64,000 bases of DNA from NCBI GenBank assembly GCA_040219275.1, contig JAVJSU010000032.1, positions 1 through 64,000 on the forward strand, read 5' to 3'. Of this stretch, positions 37,074 to 45,498 are shown one piece after another. This stretch comes from JAVJSU01 sp040219275 (lineage in GTDB: Bacteria; Chloroflexota; Anaerolineae; Aggregatilineales; Phototrophicaceae). The notes beneath the pieces are model-generated. The model searched no databases and was not told the origin of the DNA. It saw only the letters and a program-made list of their open reading frames with translations. The position numbers and the translations under genes are program-made. The stretch's first letter is position 1, and the number at the start of each line of letters is the position of its first letter.

Positions 37074-37958
37074 ATGGCTACAAGCACACTAAAAGCCTCG
37101 CAACCCATCACTGAAGGCATCAATTTCCAGAAGTTTATGGTGCGTGGCACGATCTACGGCTTACTCGTTCTCGTGGGACTCGTTTTTCTGTTGCCCATTT
37201 ATATGACTACGGTGACAGCATTAAAACCGCGTGCAGAAACCACCCTGAACACCGCATGGGATTTACCTGACGGCTTGTATCTGGAAAATTTTGAACGTGC
37301 CTACGACCAACTCAAAAATAATCTCGGCAATAGCGTTGTCGAAGTCATTATGGCGACGACGATTTCCGCCGTGATGGGGTCAATCAACGGTTATGTACTC
37401 TCGAAATGGCATGTGCCGGGCGAGCGCTTTTTATTTCCGCTGATGTTGTTCGGGATGTTTTTGCCCTATCAGGCGATCCTCATTCCGCTGTTCGAGTTCA
37501 TGAGCAGTATCAACATTTTCGGCTATCGGCTGTATGGTGGCATTCCGGGTCTGGTGCTGATTCACGTCGTTTATGGATTGCCGATTACGACGCTCATCTT
37601 CCGTAATTTTTACATCGAAATCCCCGATGAAATGCTGGAAGCGGCGGCGATTGACGGGGCGGGCTTCTGGTCACTGTATACCGAGGTCGTCTTCCCCTTG
37701 TCCTTGCCGGGCTTCGTGGTGGTCATCATCTGGCAATTCACGCAAATCTGGAACGACTTCCTGTTTGCCATTTTCATGACAACCGAGGCGAATAACCCGA
37801 TCACCGTGCCACTCGCTGAACTTTCCGGCGGGGAAGCTGTCGATTATAACCTGACGATGGCAGGCGCGATTCTTGCCGCGTTGCCGCCCCTGTTTGTCTA
37901 TATCGTCGCGGGGCGCTATTTTATTCGTGGCTTGCTGGCAGGGTCAATCAAAGGGTAA
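37074..37958 (+). CDS. sugar ABC transporter permease (MalG-type)
   Basis: A 294-residue inner-membrane protein with six membrane helices. Its EAA loop reads LEAAAIDGAGFWSLYTEVVFPLSLPG-like in the expected cytoplasmic loop near residue 190. The N-terminal part with LPIYMTTVTALKPRAE is typical of carbohydrate permease subunit 2. An AGGAG box lies eight bases before the ATG. It pairs with the upstream permease to form the channel for the binding protein at 34315. Confidence 0.93.
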   Translation: MATSTLKASQPITEGINFQKFMVRGTIYGLLVLVGLVFLLPIYMTTVTALKPRAETTLNTAWDLPDGLYLENFERAYDQLKNNLGNSVVEVIMATTISAVMGSINGYVLSKWHVPGERFLFPLMLFGMFLPYQAILIPLFEFMSSINIFGYRLYGGIPGLVLIHVVYGLPITTLIFRNFYIEIPDEMLEAAAIDGAGFWSLYTEVVFPLSLPGFVVVIIWQFTQIWNDFLFAIFMTTEANNPITVPLAELSGGEAVDYNLTMAGAILAALPPLFVYIVAGRYFIRGLLAGSIKG

Positions 37959-37989
37959 GGTGATCGGACGATCAAGACAAATCAACTGC

Positions 37990-38026
37990 AAAAAAAGGGC
38001 GCACTATGGTTGATAGTCGCCCTTTG
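37990..38026 (-). terminator. terminator hairpin between convergent genes
   Basis: Stem AAAGGGCG..CTAT/ATAG..CGCCCTTT. The minus strand continues with a run of T, which fits the GAF gene. It can also end the permease operon from the other side. Confidence 0.82.
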
Positions 38027-38056
38027 GATGTATCTGTTTTTTGCTGAACACACAAC

Positions 38057-38674
38057 CTAAGTTGTTTCGCCTTCTTCTGTGGGTAAATTACGCTGAACAT
38101 TTGCCAGATGCTCACCCGCGATACGGCACAATAACCCCAATAACGCGGTATCCGTTTCAGAAAATGGCACATCCCCCGGCTGATTAAGCACCTCAATCAA
38201 CCCGATCACGTTACCATCCCCCACCAGCGGCGCGGCGGCGATAGATTGCGTGGTGAACTTAAACTCTTCGTCCACATCACTAAAGAAACGCTGATCGCGG
38301 CGTACATCGCGCACCAGCGCAGATTTGACATTCTGCACAACCCAGCCTGCAATGCCTGTATCGGCGGGAATACGATACCCGGTAAGTTTATCTGCAAGTG
38401 CGCCCCGTACGAGCACAAAGACCAATTCTTTTTTGTCATCATCAAGGAGAGCCAACGACCCATCCGGCGCATTTAGGAGATGCAGTGCTTTATGGAAAAT
38501 ATCGCGCAAGGTCGGCATTATATCGGCATCATCTTTGACGACTGGCTTGTTGTTCAGTTCATTGAGCACTTCCACAAATTCACGTAAATTGCGGAGTTCT
38601 GCGGTCAACTGCTGATTTTCCGTCTTCAAGCGGGCGTTCTCACTTTGAACCACCGCCATTGGATTGGTTACCAT
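38057..38674 (-). CDS. coiled-coil GAF domain protein
   Basis: A 205-residue soluble protein. A coiled coil of about 40 residues (SENARLKTENQQLTAELRNL) precedes a GAF domain at about residues 50-190, with DGSLALLDDDKKELVFVL, GIAGWVVQN, RRDQRFFSDVDEE and IGLIEVLN. GAF domains bind small ligands or sense redox state. No output domain is attached, so it probably acts through a partner. AGAGGA lies nine bases before ATG 38674. It faces the permease operon tail to tail. Confidence 0.87.
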   Translation of the reverse strand: MVTNPMAVVQSENARLKTENQQLTAELRNLREFVEVLNELNNKPVVKDDADIMPTLRDIFHKALHLLNAPDGSLALLDDDKKELVFVLVRGALADKLTGYRIPADTGIAGWVVQNVKSALVRDVRRDQRFFSDVDEEFKFTTQSIAAAPLVGDGNVIGLIEVLNQPGDVPFSETDTALLGLLCRIAGEHLANVQRNLPTEEGETT

Positions 38675-38948
38675 CGTCTTTAATCCTCTATACACACCCT
38701 ACACTTCTGTAAACTCTATTGTAATGCGAATTATGTGTTTTCGCTCAGTTCATCGGGTAAAAGTAGGGTATATTGCGTTTGTAGATTCAAACGAACCCTT
38801 TTGCATATGTATTTTTCGCGTTTATATGACGACGTGTGATCCTTAAACTTCATTGCTCACTATGCTCATTTAACCCCTTCCTCATCCATCTGTTTTATAC
38901 TTGTGACAAAATGAACAAGTTGGCTGTTGTATTGAGGATGGTAGTGGT

Positions 38949-40127
38949 ATGTGGCGATTTTTATTGGCTGGATTAGCGGTGATTTCTGTAGCTGTTTTTG
39001 GCTTTAGCATGGTGGATAGAGGCAATGGTGATGTAGAGGCAAGCGCCGTCATCACGATCCCTGATGTGGATATTACTGGCTTCACACGGGCGCTCGAACC
39101 GCGTGATTGGACGTTCCCGCGCGATCATGGCGCACACACCGATTATCAGCTGGAATGGTGGTACTACACGGGCAATCTGGAAGCAGAAGATGGTCGGCAT
39201 TTTGGCTTTCAGTTCACCATTTTCCGCCGCGCACTCAGCCCCGGTCTTATCAACACGGACTCCGAATGGCGCACCAACCAGGCGTATATGGCGCATTTTA
39301 GCCTCAGCGATATTGAAGGCGGCGAATTTTACCATGAAGAGCGATATAGTCGCGGAGCGGCAGGGTTAGCCGGTGCGTTACCGAACGAAAATCAACCGGA
39401 TGCGGATTATCGCGTGTGGCTCGATGATTGGGAAGCCTCCGCGCTCAACGACGACGCGACCCTGACGCAAATCAACGCCCACGGGAGCGACTTCGGCATT
39501 AACATTATGCTAGAGCAGATCAAACCGGTGGCTTTGCAGGGCATCGACGGCTTAAGCGCCAAAAGTGACGAACCCGGCAACGCCAGCCAATATTATACGC
39601 TCTCGCGTCTGGCGACAGAGGGGACAATCACCATCGCGGGTGAGACATTTACTATTACCGGAAACACATGGATGGATCGTGAATTTAGCACCAGCGCACT
39701 CGGCGACGATGCACAGGGGTGGGATTGGTTCGCCATGCAATTTGACGACGGGCGCGAACTCGTGCTCGGTCAAATCCGGCTGAACGATGGCACCACGCGC
39801 AGAGCCTATAGTGGCACGATGATCTACGAAGACGGCAGTACCTATCATCTTGATTTTGACGAATACAGCATCGAAGTAACCGATACGTGGGAAAGTCCCC
39901 ATACAGGTGCGGTATATCCGTCCGGTTGGATGGTCACGGTGGATGGCGCAGTTGTCGATCAACCCGATGATCTGGAAATTATCATTACGCCGTTGATGCT
40001 GGATCAAGAATTGAATAGCGGGGACATCGCCTATTGGGAGGGCGCGGTACAGCTTTCCGGTGATGTATCCGGCTATGGCTATACCGAGCTTACGGGCTAT
40101 ATTGATGCCATTGCGGGTCGGTTTTAA
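38949..40127 (+). CDS. CrtC/AttH-like lipocalin-fold protein
   Basis: A 392-residue protein with an N-terminal membrane or signal helix. The body opens with FPRDHGAHTDYQLEWWYYTGNLE and continues FGFQFTIFRR, the hallmark of the AttH/CrtC (carotenoid 1,2-hydratase-related) lipocalin-like family. Later WMDREFSTSALGDDAQGWDWFAMQF matches the family second domain. Enzyme function in this family is mostly untested, and no other carotenoid genes are here, so carotenoid chemistry is not supported. GGATGG precedes the ATG. Confidence 0.88.
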   Translation: MWRFLLAGLAVISVAVFGFSMVDRGNGDVEASAVITIPDVDITGFTRALEPRDWTFPRDHGAHTDYQLEWWYYTGNLEAEDGRHFGFQFTIFRRALSPGLINTDSEWRTNQAYMAHFSLSDIEGGEFYHEERYSRGAAGLAGALPNENQPDADYRVWLDDWEASALNDDATLTQINAHGSDFGINIMLEQIKPVALQGIDGLSAKSDEPGNASQYYTLSRLATEGTITIAGETFTITGNTWMDREFSTSALGDDAQGWDWFAMQFDDGRELVLGQIRLNDGTTRRAYSGTMIYEDGSTYHLDFDEYSIEVTDTWESPHTGAVYPSGWMVTVDGAVVDQPDDLEIIITPLMLDQELNSGDIAYWEGAVQLSGDVSGYGYTELTGYIDAIAGRF

Positions 40128-40202
40128 ATCCGCTTGCCAGAGTCGTAAAGAAGTGGAAAAAGTCCCTCCTTGAGAATCGGGGAGGGATTTAACCAATAAC
40201 GT

Positions 40203-40616
40203 TTACTCTAATACTGACGTGCCGATTTGATGCTTCTGTCCGGTTTGTACGATACACTCCGCCAGACCCTCGTCATCGCACGCCATAATATCCTCTAGCA
40301 ATCGCTTCATACGCTTGATATTGCCCAACCTCGCATCCATTTCCTTCAGTTTCCGTGCGACCAAAGTGTGCCATTCCGCACCGCCCGTTTCGGTATCGAG
40401 CATCGAATTAAAGAGCGTCTCCAATTCAGCCAGAGAAAAGCCCGCCTGTTGTCCCGTCTGGATTAGTGCCAGCCTTTGGAGCACACTTTCATCGTAATGT
40501 CGCCGCCCGCCGACCCGTCGCGTGGGTTTGAGCAGTCCAATCTCCTCGTAATAGCGCAGGGCAGATGGGCGCAATCCCGTCTCCTGTGTGACCTGACTGA
40601 TACTTAGCTCCGCCAT
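40203..40616 (-). CDS. MerR family transcriptional regulator
   Basis: A 137-residue regulator with the MerR DNA-binding head (SISQVTQETGLRPSALRYYEEIGLL), the wing (GGRRHYD), then a long dimerisation helix and a short effector tail with Cys residues (MACDDEGLAEC). It lacks the four-Cys iron-sulfur motif of SoxR. It is divergent from the thioredoxin gene. The promoter between them has the MerR-type 19-base spacer (40634-40664), so the regulator probably controls thioredoxin, perhaps in response to a thiol or redox signal. Confidence 0.9.
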   Translation of the reverse strand: MAELSISQVTQETGLRPSALRYYEEIGLLKPTRRVGGRRHYDESVLQRLALIQTGQQAGFSLAELETLFNSMLDTETGGAEWHTLVARKLKEMDARLGNIKRMKRLLEDIMACDDEGLAECIVQTGQKHQIGTSVLE

Positions 40617-40633
40617 AAAAACACATTATCCTC

Positions 40634-40664
40634 TTGACTTCAAGTGAACTTGAGTTGCTACACT
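40634..40664 (+). promoter_or_regulatory. MerR-type promoter and operator for thioredoxin
   Basis: TTGACT at 40634 and TACACT at 40659 are separated by 19 bases, two more than normal. The spacer carries an inverted repeat TCAAGT-ga-ACTTGA that matches the SoxR-type operator core. Start predicted near 40671. Confidence 0.75.
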
Positions 40665-40718
40665 GACTCTTGACGCGATTACTGCGCCAGATCATTCGTT
40701 TAGCAAAAGGATTTTCCC

Positions 40719-41060
40719 ATGAATCACCTGATATTCGAAGCCACCGGACAGAATTTTGAGGCAAACGTGTTGCAATCTGCGTTACCCGTGCTGATCGAAT
40801 TTACCGCCGATTGGTGCCCGCCGTGTAAGATGCTCGCACCGATTATCAACGCCATCGCCATCAAGTACGACGGCAATTTGCGCGTAGGATTGCTTGATAG
40901 CGACGCTAATCAGGATATTGTTCAGCAATATGGTGTGATGGGTCTACCTACCACGATTCTCTTCGTTGATGGCGTACCCGTTGAGCGCATCGTCGGCTTT
41001 ACGTCGCAGGAGCGCATCGAAGCGAAAATCCTGCCCCATCTCGCCATAGAAAACGCCTAA
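40719..41060 (+). CDS. thioredoxin
   Basis: A 113-residue thioredoxin-fold protein that reduces protein disulfides. The active site WCPPC is at residues 32-36 (Cys33, Cys36), with the Pro between, and a cis-Pro GLPTT loop at mid-length. The Pro-Pro active site (CPPC) differs from the usual CGPC and may shift redox potential. AAAGGA lies upstream of the ATG. It is likely controlled by the divergent MerR gene through the operator between them. Confidence 0.92.
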   Translation: MNHLIFEATGQNFEANVLQSALPVLIEFTADWCPPCKMLAPIINAIAIKYDGNLRVGLLDSDANQDIVQQYGVMGLPTTILFVDGVPVERIVGFTSQERIEAKILPHLAIENA

Positions 41061-41084
41061 AACCTGAACATGAACTGGCATAAT

Positions 41085-41110
41085 AAAAAGGGCGATCTAC
41101 TAGATCGCCC
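41085..41110 (-). terminator. terminator of the gene at 41143
   Basis: Perfect 10-bp inverted repeat GGGCGATCTA/TAGATCGCCC. On the minus strand it is followed by CCCTTTTT-type T-run (41085-41089 on the plus strand is AAAAA). It lies after the stop of the minus-strand gene. Confidence 0.85.
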
Positions 41111-41142
41111 ATAGAGTTTACGTTGGTTTACGTGCTAAATGA

Positions 41143-41886
41143 TTATCCTGCACAACCCGCTGTGTTGGCACTTTGCGGGGGACCGCCATCAATATTGTAG
41201 GAGCCAACGATGTCATATACACCACCGCTTGTATAATTCTGTGAAGCGCTATCGGCAGGTCCGTTGAGGGTTCCAGCCAGTGGGAAAACATTCGGTGTAG
41301 TGGTCAAGTTGAAGGTCACACTTGTGCCAATGCCACCCGTCATCGAAATCGTGTATTGCCCTGCCACCGCACAGCTGACCGTGACCGTTGTTGGTACGAT
41401 GGGCGTAGGCGTTGGAAGCGTTGTGGCTACAGGGGGCGCGACAGGATTATTATTATTCACACTCGGCGGGATATACGCGGTTTGACATGCGGGAAATGGA
41501 AAGCGGAATTCATACAAACTTGCCTCTAAACCGGGCGCGGTAAACTGTACGCGTCCATCGGTGAGGCGATGCAAGGTGTACCCGTTGCCAGCATCCGCCA
41601 GCAGAGCATGACTGCCTGATGGCACACCCACAGCACTAATTTGCCCTGCGGAAACACTTAACGCGGTTTGCCCCTGTCGTGGATCACCGTCACGGCTATA
41701 CAGCACGCGCACACCGGATGCGTCACAATAGACCGCACCAGTTTGCCACCCGTCGCAGTTGATGCGTCCGTCACTACATAAACTTGCAGAGACATCCTGA
41801 GGTGAAAACAAGGTATAACCCAGTCCAGATAAAACGATGACTGCGATGAGTAGTGCGGCAATTTGAAGAACGTGTTGACGATTCAT
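41143..41886 (-). CDS. secreted protein with a shared domain and Thr/Pro linker
   Basis: A 247-residue exported or anchored protein with an N-terminal membrane helix (about residues 8-28). Residues about 48-135 form the domain shared with two other proteins (YCDASGVRVLYSRDG through YEFRFPFPAC). A Pro/Thr linker (about 136-165) leads to an all-beta end region of about 80 residues containing YTISMTGGIGTSV and a final Cys pair (NTAGC). Function unknown. Monocistronic with its own terminator. Confidence 0.75.
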   Translation of the reverse strand: MNRQHVLQIAALLIAVIVLSGLGYTLFSPQDVSASLCSDGRINCDGWQTGAVYCDASGVRVLYSRDGDPRQGQTALSVSAGQISAVGVPSGSHALLADAGNGYTLHRLTDGRVQFTAPGLEASLYEFRFPFPACQTAYIPPSVNNNNPVAPPVATTLPTPTPIVPTTVTVSCAVAGQYTISMTGGIGTSVTFNLTTTPNVFPLAGTLNGPADSASQNYTSGGVYDIVGSYNIDGGPPQSANTAGCAG

Positions 41887-41981
41887 CTTTGCACATCCGC
41901 AATTAAGTTGGAAGCCTGATACTTACTGAGTCTAGTTCCATTTGATTTCTGTGTCAAATCAACTGTTAATTTTGTTAATAC

Positions 41982-42024
41982 AAAACACGGAGATGCGCAA
42001 ACTTCCAGCAATGCTCCGTGTTTT
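41982..42024 (-). terminator. terminator of the pterin dehydratase gene
   Basis: Stem AAAACACGGAG/CTCCGTGTTTT (11 bp) with a loop of 21 bases. On the minus strand it is followed by TTTTG. It is 32 bases after the stop. Confidence 0.75.
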
Positions 42025-42056
42025 TGGGTCTATTTTTTGTTGCGTAGAGGGCGATG

Positions 42057-42356
42057 TTAGCTCTTCGGATAGCCGATAGCTTCAATCGCTTTCGCCGCGT
42101 CAATGTCTTTTTGCGTCACTTTACTGCCTGCATCATGGGTTGTGAAGCTGACTTTGACCTTCTTCCAGCCGATGAATAAATCGGGATGATGGTCACGCGC
42201 TTCGCATAATGTCCCGACGGCAGACGCGAATGCCAATCCTGCCATATAACTTGGCAACTGATAGGTCTTGGTAATCATATCATTGTCGAGTTCCCATCCC
42301 GCCAAACTGACCAATGCCTGATTGAGTTCTGTTTCAGATAGGGCTGGTGTCGCCAT
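42057..42356 (-). CDS. phhB: pterin-4-alpha-carbinolamine dehydratase
   Basis: A 99-residue enzyme that dehydrates 4a-hydroxytetrahydropterin, regenerating the pterin cofactor. Family pattern: N-terminal L...GW, central AR-D-HHPDL with the active-site His pair, then KVKVSFTTHDAG and the C-terminal VTQKDIDAA. Length is normal. No pterin-dependent hydroxylase is nearby, so the partner may lie elsewhere. GGAGA lies nine bases before the ATG. Confidence 0.93.
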   Translation of the reverse strand: MATPALSETELNQALVSLAGWELDNDMITKTYQLPSYMAGLAFASAVGTLCEARDHHPDLFIGWKKVKVSFTTHDAGSKVTQKDIDAAKAIEAIGYPKS

Positions 42357-42484
42357 AATCGGTTTCTCCTGATTGATTTACACATTCAGCCTACCGCATT
42401 CGCATGAACACTGCCTTAAAATCAGCTTCGGTTGCTATGAACATCCGATAACCGCCATTACAAAGGTCGGCGGTTTAGGCGACC

Positions 42485-43402
42485 TTACCCGATGCCGTCC
42501 GTTGTCTTGACCATTTTCAAGCCGTGTTGCGTAAAGCCCGCGTAGGTTTCGTTGGCAAGCGCCTCAAAGTCAATTTCAGGGTGCGCGACAGACGACATGC
42601 CATCTTCGATCACGCGGATCTTCTCAATGATTTCCGTCGGATAATAGCGCATCATTGACGTGACAGTTTCCAGCACACAATGGCTTTTCGCCTGTCCGGT
42701 GACGTAAATCAGATCATACGTAGCCAGTTCATCCATAAACGCGGTGTTCACGTCATCCTGTGGATTGGACGATACTTTGACTTCCGGCTCCATGATCGAA
42801 TAATGCTCGGTGCGCGGGAGTGTTCCCTTAATCAGCAGAGTCGGCTGTGTTTCCCGTGCGGCGCTATGATAGGCAATCGCTTCATACAGCGCGGGGACGA
42901 GTGTATGCCCCTGTGTGCCGATGAGCGTGTGGAAGGGCCAGATCATGAGTTGCTTTTTGGCATTTTCTTCCAGCAAATCCACATATTCTTTTGACCAGTC
43001 AATCTCGAAAATCGGTTGCCATTTGCCCGCCTGCACCTCATCGCTGGTGATGACTGTATACGGCGCGGGATGATTGCCTTCCGCATCCTGCCACCATGTC
43101 GGTGAGAAAATTTGGGTTGGCTGGTGACTATCTAACGATGCGCCAATCGTGGTGATTTTGCCAGCATGATCGTAAATCCACTCGACCATGCGCCGTGTAT
43201 CTTCCAATGCACCCGGAACGCTCAACGCCCCATCTGCGTGAATAAAATCAACCTGCTCATCCACGAGCAATAAATAAATTCGCTTCAGGTCTTCAAACGC
43301 GGGGGATAAATTCGCTTCCGCCGCCGCACTGACCGCAGAAGTCACATCCGGCGCAACCACCTGTCCGATGCGCTCCGGAGAATAATAATCTGGATATGCC
43401 AT
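42485..43402 (-). CDS. nicotinamidase/isochorismatase-like cysteine hydrolase
   Basis: A 305-residue hydrolase of the cysteine hydrolase superfamily. The catalytic set is visible: Asp48 in LLVDEQVDF, Lys192 in LLIKGTLPR, and Cys242 in GQAKSHCVLETV. Metal ligands of nicotinamidases fit SLDSHQ (Asp91, His93). The N-terminal extension and C-terminal 60 residues make it longer than PncA (about 210 residues). Nicotinamide to nicotinate is the best guess, but other amides are possible. AGGACAG precedes the ATG. Confidence 0.82.
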   Translation of the reverse strand: MAYPDYYSPERIGQVVAPDVTSAVSAAAEANLSPAFEDLKRIYLLLVDEQVDFIHADGALSVPGALEDTRRMVEWIYDHAGKITTIGASLDSHQPTQIFSPTWWQDAEGNHPAPYTVITSDEVQAGKWQPIFEIDWSKEYVDLLEENAKKQLMIWPFHTLIGTQGHTLVPALYEAIAYHSAARETQPTLLIKGTLPRTEHYSIMEPEVKVSSNPQDDVNTAFMDELATYDLIYVTGQAKSHCVLETVTSMMRYYPTEIIEKIRVIEDGMSSVAHPEIDFEALANETYAGFTQHGLKMVKTTDGIG

Positions 43403-43616
43403 AGGTCTGTCCTTTTTTCATGATGACGAACAACATGACGCGTATTTTGCCTTTAGTTTAGCACGCGGATGTCAAATTTGGCTTAGATTTGTGCTAAGAG
43501 CCTGTTTTGTTCATGAAATACGTCGCCATTTTCATTAAGGACGTGTTATTTTTTTCTCATCCCCTAGCCCTTTTAAAGGTGTAGCCACTCTTAAATCTCA
43601 TCGACAGGAAATTGTT

Positions 43617-43647
43617 AAGTCTCCCCTTGCGAAGCGGGGGGAGATTT
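43617..43647. repeat. GC-rich inverted repeat between genes
   Basis: Arms AAGTCTCCCC/GGGGAGATTT with the loop TTGCGAAGCGG. It lies after the manA stop and resembles short palindromes scattered in bacterial genomes. A matching purine-rich GGGGGG run follows. Confidence 0.6.
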
Positions 43648-43665
43648 AGAGGGGGGATTACAAGT

Positions 43666-44643
43666 TCAACCACCCAACTTATCCTGCCATGAACGGAGCA
43701 CCCGCGCCTCACCCCGTAGCGTATATTCTGGCAGGCTGGCAGGTACGAGGATCGTCTGTCCTTTGCGGAACAGCACTGCCGAATCATCCCATTCGATCTG
43801 GGCGCTGGCTTCGATGCAGGTGATCGCATGAAAACGCCCGTTTGTCTGGATAGTCGTCGGCATAGATTGAACGAGATGGTGAAGTGTTGTCGTGAAGAAT
43901 TCACCATCGACCAGCGTCACAACAGGCGATGTATCCGCGCCGGTGTGTTTGATCTCCGGCAACGTCGCTAAATTGGAGACCTGCACGCCTTTGTCGATGT
44001 GCAGTTTACGCGGCTCACCGTCCAGCCCCATACGCCCCCAATCATACAGGCGATAAGTGGTGTTGGACGATTGCTGAATCTCATACAGCAAAATGCCCGG
44101 ACCAATCGCGTGCACCGTTCCCGCCGGAATATACAGCACATCGCCGGGGACGACATCCGCATAGACGATCATCTCTTCTAGTGTATTGTCACGGATTGCC
44201 GTCGCCATAGCCTTGCTCGTCGTGCCTGCCTCCATACCGATGACCAGCTTTGCATCCGGTTCGCTATCGAGGATAATCCACGCTTCGGTTTTGCCGCGTG
44301 GCTGACCCTCCAGCGCGTTCGCCTGCACATCATTGGGATGCACCTGAATCGACAACCAATCGGAGGCATCCAACAACTTCGCCAATAACGGGAAACCTTC
44401 TGCCGGATCATTGCCTTCACCGACCAGCGCCGTGCCATATTCCGCCAACACATCGCCCAGCGTACGCCCATTTAACGCGCCGTTGGCAATGACCGAACTA
44501 TCGTGCAATTCCCACGACTCGCCATAGGGTTCATCAGTGGCAAGGGGTTTTTGTAAAACATCTGCCAGTTTGCGCCCGCCCCAAACTTTGACATGCAGAG
44601 TCGGGTTCAGTAGAAAGGGATAGAGTGGGATGTGCTCGCTCAT
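43666..44643 (-). CDS. manA: mannose-6-phosphate isomerase, type I
   Basis: A 325-residue zinc isomerase interconverting mannose 6-phosphate and fructose 6-phosphate, linking mannose to glycolysis and GDP-mannose synthesis. Zinc ligands are Gln100 and His102 (QVHPND), Glu120 (KTEAW), and His178 (PAGTVHAI). The cupin repeat pattern of the short bacterial type I form is complete. The start has AGGATAAA upstream. It is the first gene of its region and stands with carbohydrate-use genes elsewhere in the window. Confidence 0.95.
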   Translation of the reverse strand: MSEHIPLYPFLLNPTLHVKVWGGRKLADVLQKPLATDEPYGESWELHDSSVIANGALNGRTLGDVLAEYGTALVGEGNDPAEGFPLLAKLLDASDWLSIQVHPNDVQANALEGQPRGKTEAWIILDSEPDAKLVIGMEAGTTSKAMATAIRDNTLEEMIVYADVVPGDVLYIPAGTVHAIGPGILLYEIQQSSNTTYRLYDWGRMGLDGEPRKLHIDKGVQVSNLATLPEIKHTGADTSPVVTLVDGEFFTTTLHHLVQSMPTTIQTNGRFHAITCIEASAQIEWDDSAVLFRKGQTILVPASLPEYTLRGEARVLRSWQDKLGG

Positions 44644-44845
44644 AGGCGTTTATCCTCTAATAGTTATCATAAAATCACATACCAGTGATAGTACGAAGAA
44701 TCACCCCATCTAGCAACCCATTTAGCGAAATTAGCGACGACAATCGCATCAACACATTTGAACTGGGTAGATGGTTTTTTAAAGGTTATAATGGGTCTTT
44801 TTTTACTGATGTGTTTCAGTAGCAAGTAATAAGGAGAGATGACCC

Positions 44846-45355
44846 ATGCCCCAACTCGTTGATCCCGCCGTGCGATATAAAGACAGCTTCATCGCCGCCA
44901 TACGTGAATTCCATCTGGAAGGGCGCTACGATGATTTGATGATTGCATGGCTGGACGATCATTTCGAGGCGTATGTGGCGGGGTTGATCGAAAAGCGACA
45001 TTTTGCGCCACAGGGCAAGGTAAAAGATACGTATAAATTTCTGGTCGAGGGCGACACGTACATCGGGCGTGTATCCATTCGTCACGAACTGAGCGAGTCT
45101 CTAAAGCAATTCGGCGGTCACATCGGCTATGATATTCGCCCATCAGAGCGCAGAAAAGGCTACGGTACGCTCCAACTAAAATTGGCGTTAGCGGTTGCCA
45201 GAGAACTTGGCTTAACGCGGGTCATGCTCACCTGTGATAGCACGAACGAAGGCTCACGGCGTATCATTCAGCACAACGGAGGCGTGTTTCAGGATGAGAC
45301 TCAGCTAGATTTTCGCCCCGTGCCGACGCAACGCTGGTGGATTGATTTGACGTAA
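44846..45355 (+). CDS. GNAT family acetyltransferase (COG3981-like)
   Basis: A 169-residue predicted acetyltransferase. Residues from about 55 carry FLVEGDTYIGRVSIRHEL, GHIGYDIRPSERRKGYGT (acetyl-CoA loop RRKGYG) and ALAVARELGLTRVMLTCDSTNEGSRRII, matching the COG3981 subgroup. The N-terminal half with RYDDLMIAWLDDHFE is also typical. An AAGGAG box lies before the ATG. Substrate unknown. Confidence 0.9.
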   Translation: MPQLVDPAVRYKDSFIAAIREFHLEGRYDDLMIAWLDDHFEAYVAGLIEKRHFAPQGKVKDTYKFLVEGDTYIGRVSIRHELSESLKQFGGHIGYDIRPSERRKGYGTLQLKLALAVARELGLTRVMLTCDSTNEGSRRIIQHNGGVFQDETQLDFRPVPTQRWWIDLT

Positions 45356-45498
45356 ACAATTTACGCCGCGCATGGGTCGTCCTTTTTTTGTACCCAAACA
45401 ATAGAAACATTTGAGTTGTGGCACAAACTTGTTAGGATTTAAGGAATGGTAGAATATGACCTTATCCGATTGCGTAGTGTGTTAAAGCAAGGCTTAAG

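Noticed and set aside
38949..40127. Carotenoid 1,2-hydratase role
   Set aside because: The fold family matches, but no carotenoid genes lie nearby and most AttH-type members have no tested activity.
39552..40196. 214-residue frame opposite the lipocalin-like gene
   Set aside because: Antisense shadow. The plus-strand frame has clear family motifs and a signal helix.
40203..40616. True SoxR
   Set aside because: The C-terminal CxxCxC five-residue C iron-sulfur motif is absent, although the operator looks SoxR-like.
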